DNA of 10,362 bases from Sediminibacterium ginsengisoli (GTDB lineage: Bacteria > Bacteroidota > Bacteroidia > Chitinophagales > Chitinophagaceae). Under the pieces are notes generated by a model, which was not told where the DNA came from, did not search any database, and saw nothing but the letters and a program-made list of their open reading frames with translations. This document shows positions 6,556 through 10,362 of the stretch, piece by piece. The stretch spans positions 1-10,362 of the forward strand of contig CALPLN020000057.1 of NCBI GenBank assembly GCA_943324415.2, given 5' to 3'. The stretch's first letter is position 1. Every line of letters begins with the position of its first letter. The position numbers and the translations under genes are program-made.

Positions 6556-6570
6556 TGTATAGTCTTTTAA
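6556..6570 (-). promoter_or_regulatory. Translation initiation region of the first exbD (TTAAAAG-N8-ATG)
   Basis: TTAAAAG (6570-6564, minus strand) stands exactly 8 nt before the ATG at 6555. It is the first of three identical arrangements in the operon. exbB itself, the leading gene, lacks it. Confidence 0.5.
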
Positions 6571-6600
6571 TATTGTTAAGGCTAGGCCTTAATAAATGAT

Positions 6601-7455
6601 TTATTTATAATTCGCTGCGAAACTTTGAGTCAAAGTAAATCCAGACTCATCAATTCCGTAAGTGATACCATCAATACTTGTAGTAAATACGTTGTACATG
6701 ATGATCGCAACAGCAGAAGTACCGATACCTAAAGCAGTGTTGTACAATGCCTCAGAAATACCTTGAGACAATTCACGTGCTGCTTCACCACCACCTTCTT
6801 CACCTAATTTAGAGAAAGAACGAATCATACCCAATACCGTACCGAACAAACCTAATAAGGTTGCAACTGATGCGATAGTTGATAAGAATACTAAGTTCTT
6901 TTCTAACATTGGTAATTCCAATGCAGTAGCTTCTTCGATTTCTTTTTGAATGTTCAATACTTTTTGATCAGTATCTAATTCTGTGTTTGTAATCATCTCT
7001 TTGTACTTAGTTAAGCCAGATTTCATTACATTACCCACAGAACCTTTTTGCTTATCACAAGCAGCCAAAGCTTTATCTACTTCTTTGTTTGCTAAGTGGA
7101 ATTGCACTTGACGGATGAATTCAGCAATGTTACCTGCACCAGCAGCTTTCTTAATAGTCAATAATCTTTCAATAACGAAAGTTAATACTACTAATAAACT
7201 ACCAATCAAAATAGGTACTACGATACCACCCTCGTACATTTTTGTAAATGTTCCTTTAGGTCCTTTGTGCGCTGGCCAGAAACCACCACTTGGATCAGGT
7301 TTAGTGAAATTACTTGCGTTACCTAGAACAAAACGCCAGATAACATAGCCCGCTACGATACAAGCGATAGGCGCTAAGGTTGCAATCAAGTTACCGCCTT
7401 TTTTCGGTGCTGCTTGCTTTGAAGCTGCAGTTGCAGTTGGTTTAGTCTCAGCCAT
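6601..7455 (-). CDS. exbB: ExbB/TolQ/MotA-family proton channel protein
   Basis: This inner-membrane protein forms, with ExbD, the proton-driven motor that energises TonB. The 284 residues include an Ala/Lys-rich cytoplasmic start and a first hydrophobic segment (about 22-44). A second segment (about 76-97) is followed by a cytoplasmic helical domain (about 100-180), and then by the paired helices typical of the family (about 185-207 and 233-253). GLFGTVLGMIRSF (202-214) and the small-residue-rich ALGIGTSAVAI (241-251) are the MotA/TolQ/ExbB signatures. The extra N-terminal hydrophobic segment is commonly seen in Bacteroidota homologues compared with the three-helix E. coli ExbB. It is the first gene of the four-gene operon, with a perfect -7 box about 55 bp upstream. 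TolQ is the alternative name, but the tonB gene at the operon end favours ExbB. Confidence 0.94.
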   Translation of the reverse strand: MAETKPTATAASKQAAPKKGGNLIATLAPIACIVAGYVIWRFVLGNASNFTKPDPSGGFWPAHKGPKGTFTKMYEGGIVVPILIGSLLVVLTFVIERLLTIKKAAGAGNIAEFIRQVQFHLANKEVDKALAACDKQKGSVGNVMKSGLTKYKEMITNTELDTDQKVLNIQKEIEEATALELPMLEKNLVFLSTIASVATLLGLFGTVLGMIRSFSKLGEEGGGEAARELSQGISEALYNTALGIGTSAVAIIMYNVFTTSIDGITYGIDESGFTLTQSFAANYK

Positions 7456-7695
7456 GATTCAATTGATTTTTGGTTTTAAATTAAATTTATAAAAAAGTGA
7501 TTTAATCCTCAAAACTAAAGGTGATTTTTTAAAGAATCTTAACACTTCAGTTTCTAAGGGGTTACAAAATAAGTAAATTATTGATTGAAACAATTTTCGA
7601 GACATTTTTTTTGAGTAAAAAAATTATTAACTAAAAAGTGTAACCTGAATGAAATATATTTATGGGACGTTTTCAAAAAACAATAATTATTTAAT
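7456..7695. other. Divergent intergenic region between exbB and the metalloprotease gene
   Basis: This 240-bp, very AT-rich gap must hold promoters for both directions. A -7 box for exbB is identifiable at 7510-7517. For the rightward gene I see no clean TTTG / TAnnTTTG pair. The nearest is TATATTTA at 7655-7662, which has one mismatch and no matching -33 box. I see no small gene, RNA structure or repeat here. Confidence 0.6.
7510..7517 (-). promoter_or_regulatory. Candidate -7 box for the exbB operon
   Basis: TAGTTTTG on the minus strand is an exact match to TAnnTTTG and lies 54 bp before the exbB ATG, implying a leader of about 50 nt. No TTTG or TTG is present 17-23 bp upstream, so the -33 box is weak or absent. 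Confidence 0.4.
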
Positions 7696-10206
7696 ATGAA
7701 AAAAATCCTAGCGATTACTAGTCTTTGTGTCATGATGACAGGCCTAGTAAATGCCCAAAGAACTGCAGCTATTGCAGACACAAGTTCAGCCGCAGGCGGA
7801 GCTAAAAAAGACATCCCTTCTAAAACTGGCCCAAAATCCTTTAAAGAATTCATTACAAAGAAGGCTGTAACCCAAAAAGGGGTCTTTACAGTACATCTTC
7901 AAGATGAAAAGTTCTATTTTGATATCCAAGATAGCCTTTTAGGTAGAGAATTGATTGCTGTGACTCGTTTTGCTAAAGTAGCGGGTGGTGCAAGAAAGTA
8001 TGGTGGTGAGCAAGTAAACGAACAAACTATCCAATTTGAAAAAGGCCCAAATAACCGCATTTTCATGCGTGTGGTAACCTTGATCAGCAAGGCGGATTCA
8101 ACTCAAACCATCGCAAAAGCAGTTAAAAATTCCTATTTAGACCCAATTGTGGCTTCTTTTGACGTAAAAGCTTACGGAAAGGATTCCACTAGCTCTATTA
8201 TTGACGTAACCGACTTTTTTAAAGGTGATAATCAAGCAGTTAGCTTGAGTAGCTTTGAGAAGCGTAATTTTAATCTATCTGGACTAGCATCCGATCGTTC
8301 TTATATTGAAACGATTAAGTCTTATCCAATCAATATTGAAGTCAAAACAGTTAAAACATACAACGCGAGCTCGCCAATGCCTGGAAGCCCTGCAGGTGGT
8401 AGTTTTATTCCTGCAGCAGCAAATGCTGGCGCAGTCACTTTCGAACTAAATACATCTATTTTATTATTGCCTAAAACACCAATGGGACGTCGTTTATTCG
8501 ACTCAAGAGTGGGTTATTTTGCAGATAATTTTGTAGAATACTCTGACGACCAACAAAAGGTTAAAAACCAGGTTTTTGCAGTTCGTTACCGATTAGAGCC
8601 AAAACCTCAGGATTTAGAGAAATATAAAAGAGGTGAATTGGTTGAGCCAATCAAACCAATCATTTATTACATCGATCCAGCTACGCCAAAAAAGTGGGTG
8701 CCTTTCTTGATTGAAGGTGTAAACGACTGGAATGCTGCATTTGAAAAAGCGGGTTGGAAGAACGCCATCCAAGGTAAAGAGTGGCCTAATGATAGCACTA
8801 TGAGCTTAGAAGATGCTCGTTTTTCAGTGATCCGTTATTTCGCATCGGATATCGAGAATGCTTATGGACCTCAAGTGCATGATCCTCGTAGTGGTGAAAT
8901 TTTGGAAAGCCATGTTGGCTGGTACCACAATGTGATGAGCTTAGTGCACGATTGGTATATGGTACAGACTGCAGCAGTTGACCCTGCGGCAAGAAAAATG
9001 CATTTTGATGACACTTTAATGGGTAACTTAATTCGCTTTGTATCTTCTCACGAAATCGGTCATACATTAGGTTTAAGACACAATATGGGTAGTTCAAGTA
9101 AAACACCAGTAGAGAAGTTGAGAGATAAAACATGGGTTGAAGCGAACGGCCATACTGCATCTATCATGGATTATGCGCGATTTAACTATGTTGCACAACC
9201 AGAAGATAAAATTGCTCAGTCTGGATTATTCCCAAGAATTGGTGATTATGACAAATGGGCCATTCAATGGGGTTATACCTTCACAGGTGTAAATGATGCA
9301 CAAGAAGATCGCAAAATCAATAACAAATGGATTGTAGATAATTTAAGCAAGAATCCAAGAGTTTGGTTTGGTGGTGAAGGAAGAAATGATGATCCAAGAG
9401 CTCAAACAGAAGACTTAGGAGACAACTCCATGTTAGCAAGTGAGTATGGTATCAAGAATTTGAAAAGAATTCTAGTGAATTTACCTGAGTGGACAAAAGA
9501 AGAGGGAGATCGTTATGAAAACCTAAGTCAAATGTACGGTCAAGTAGTAGGTCAATATAGCAGATACATGGGTCATGTGTTAAGAAACGTGGGCGGTATT
9601 CAAGAGACCTTTAAAAGTGTAGAAGAAAAAGGTGATGTATACACACCAACAACTGTTGCAACACAAAAGCAAGCAATGCAGTTTTTCCATACACAATTAT
9701 TTACCACACCAAAGTGGTTATTGGATGCAAACATTTTAAATAAGTTCGCGAATCCTTCAAGCAATGAGCGTGTGCAATCTGTTCAAACAAGCATTTTGAA
9801 ATCATTGTTAGATAAAAATAGATTGTACCGTATCACAACAAGTCAAACAAGATTCGGCGCAAGTTCTTATACATTGAATGAGATGATGGACGATTTAAGA
9901 AAAGGATTGTTCAGTGATGTAAGTAAAGGAGATATCTATCGTAGAAATTTACAAAAAACATTTGTAAGTCAACTAGACGACTTGCTTAATCCATCCTCTA
10001 GCGCATCAGCTGCAAGTGCAATGATACGTTTAGGTGCACCAAGTGCAGATGTAGAAAACACAGATGTAGTATCTGAAGCAAAAGCGCAATTAAAGAAATT
10101 GTCTGCTACTTTGCAAGCTGCTAAGGCAAGCGCTACAGAAGCGACTGCTGTAAATCATATCAATGACTTACAAGACAGAATCAAGCAAGCATTAGATCCT
10201 AAATAA
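7696..10206 (+). CDS. Secreted zinc-dependent metalloprotease (DUF5118/DUF5117/DUF4953 type)
   Basis: This 836-residue protein starts with a Sec signal peptide (residues 1-20, probable cut VNA|Q). The metzincin zinc site HEIGHTLGLRH is complete: ligands H452, H456 and H462, and catalytic base E453. A Met-turn candidate, M491 in SIMDYARF, lies 29 residues later. The N-terminal part resembles the DUF5118 segment (about 45-93, FKEFITKKAVTQKGVFTVH) and the DUF5117 region (about 100-300). The catalytic part and its tail match the DUF4953-type domain (about 430-750). Family names are from recall, not a search. The last 60 residues are Ala/Ser/Lys-rich and probably helical. No type IX secretion sorting domain or membrane anchor is visible, so it is likely periplasmic or exported by another route. 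Substrates are unknown. It is monocistronic by layout, divergent from exbB and followed by a terminator. The ATG at 7696 puts the signal peptide right at the N-terminus. Confidence 0.9.
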   Translation: MKKILAITSLCVMMTGLVNAQRTAAIADTSSAAGGAKKDIPSKTGPKSFKEFITKKAVTQKGVFTVHLQDEKFYFDIQDSLLGRELIAVTRFAKVAGGARKYGGEQVNEQTIQFEKGPNNRIFMRVVTLISKADSTQTIAKAVKNSYLDPIVASFDVKAYGKDSTSSIIDVTDFFKGDNQAVSLSSFEKRNFNLSGLASDRSYIETIKSYPINIEVKTVKTYNASSPMPGSPAGGSFIPAAANAGAVTFELNTSILLLPKTPMGRRLFDSRVGYFADNFVEYSDDQQKVKNQVFAVRYRLEPKPQDLEKYKRGELVEPIKPIIYYIDPATPKKWVPFLIEGVNDWNAAFEKAGWKNAIQGKEWPNDSTMSLEDARFSVIRYFASDIENAYGPQVHDPRSGEILESHVGWYHNVMSLVHDWYMVQTAAVDPAARKMHFDDTLMGNLIRFVSSHEIGHTLGLRHNMGSSSKTPVEKLRDKTWVEANGHTASIMDYARFNYVAQPEDKIAQSGLFPRIGDYDKWAIQWGYTFTGVNDAQEDRKINNKWIVDNLSKNPRVWFGGEGRNDDPRAQTEDLGDNSMLASEYGIKNLKRILVNLPEWTKEEGDRYENLSQMYGQVVGQYSRYMGHVLRNVGGIQETFKSVEEKGDVYTPTTVATQKQAMQFFHTQLFTTPKWLLDANILNKFANPSSNERVQSVQTSILKSLLDKNRLYRITTSQTRFGASSYTLNEMMDDLRKGLFSDVSKGDIYRRNLQKTFVSQLDDLLNPSSSASAASAMIRLGAPSADVENTDVVSEAKAQLKKLSATLQAAKASATEATAVNHINDLQDRIKQALDPK

Positions 10207-10217
10207 AACTATTCCAT

Positions 10218-10237
10218 TTTGCATACGGGTATGCAAA
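10218..10237. terminator. First 3' hairpin after the metalloprotease gene
   Basis: TTTGCATA (10218-10225) pairs perfectly with TATGCAAA (10230-10237) around a CGGG loop, starting 11 bp after the stop codon. It lacks its own U-tract and is AT-rich, so it is more likely a 3'-end stabilising structure than an independent terminator. Confidence 0.45.
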
Positions 10238-10238
10238 T

Positions 10239-10270
10239 AAAAAAAGCCGCTCAGTTGAGCGGCTTTTTTT
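10239..10270. terminator. Strong, near-palindromic intrinsic terminator
   Basis: GCCGCTC (10246-10252) pairs with GAGCGGC (10257-10263) around AGTT. Seven As (10239-10245) and seven Ts (10264-10270) extend the symmetry and give a U-tract in either direction. It ends the metalloprotease transcript 33 bp after its stop and insulates the next gene. Confidence 0.92.
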
Positions 10271-10329
10271 ATGACTATTTTTTTATTTTTAATCAAATTA
10301 ATTTCTTGTATTTAATACTGATTGTCTTA

Positions 10330-10362
10330 ATGAATAAACATGTCTTACTCGTATCTCAACGC
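10330..10362 (+). CDS. Start of a further gene (runs off the right edge)
   Basis: An ATG at 10330 opens a frame of 11 codons reading MNKHVLLVSQR to the window end. It follows the terminator by 59 bp in an AT-rich stretch suited to a promoter, though I see no clear consensus box. The hydrophobic HVLLVS strand resembles the first beta-strand of a Rossmann-like fold, but 11 residues cannot identify a family. Confidence 0.45.
   Translation, partial: MNKHVLLVSQR

Noticed and set aside
7578..7853. Minus-strand 91-residue open frame across the metalloprotease start
   Set aside because: It is antisense to the signal peptide region and its tail is AT-rich intergenic sequence, with no family resemblance.
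8798..9160. Minus-strand 120-residue open frame inside the metalloprotease gene
   Set aside because: It lies opposite the strongly conserved zinc-site region, has no recognisable domain, and is explained by the codon pattern of the plus-strand gene.
1..10362. Mobile element, phage, CRISPR or defence system
   Set aside because: I found no transposase, integrase, direct-repeat array, tRNA target or toxin-antitoxin pair. Composition and gene style are uniform across the window.

Overview
The window reads as chromosomal DNA of a member of the Bacteroidota, most likely a Chitinophagaceae-like organism. The base composition is AT-rich. Most starts lack a Shine-Dalgarno sequence. Promoter-like elements resemble the Bacteroidota consensus (TTTG, then TAnnTTTG). 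The gene content also fits: an ExbB-ExbD-ExbD-TonB cluster, a LacI regulator paired with a HAD phosphatase carrying the FDLNGTM signature, and a large secreted zinc metalloprotease of the DUF5117/DUF4953 type. The family and genus are inferred. There is no rRNA, tRNA, insertion sequence, phage gene or CRISPR array in view.

Layout. At 1-67 (minus) only the signal-peptide start of an exported protein is visible. It is divergent from a LacI-family regulator (371-1363, plus) across a 303-bp regulatory region that holds a near-perfect LacI-type operator at 305-318. The regulator is followed after 17 bp by a beta-phosphoglucomutase-like HAD hydrolase (1381-2043), probably in the same transcript. 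This looks like one end of a sugar-utilisation locus. Converging on it, with 4 bp between stop codons, are mnmE (tRNA U34 modification GTPase, start best placed at the ATG at 4390) and mmuM (homocysteine S-methyltransferase), both on the minus strand and probably co-transcribed.

Next comes the energy-transduction operon, transcribed right to left: exbB (6601-7455), two different exbD paralogues (5908-6555 and 5295-5879) and tonB (4456-5283). It ends in a strong palindromic terminator at 4407-4435. The proton-motive-force motor (ExbB with ExbD) drives TonB, which powers outer-membrane receptors. The three downstream genes of this operon share an identical TTAAAAG-N8-ATG initiation region.

Divergent from exbB across a 240-bp gap is an 836-residue secreted metzincin-like protease (7696-10206). 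It ends in two consecutive hairpins, the second a classical terminator. The last 33 bases (10330-10362) are the start of another plus-strand gene.

Nothing here is clearly a new defence or mobile system. The points most worth a second look are the Asp-to-Asn change in the HAD active site, the conserved initiation motif in the TonB operon, the possibly leaderless mnmE promoter tucked against the tonB terminator, the LacI operator and its promoter geometry, and the poorly characterised metalloprotease.
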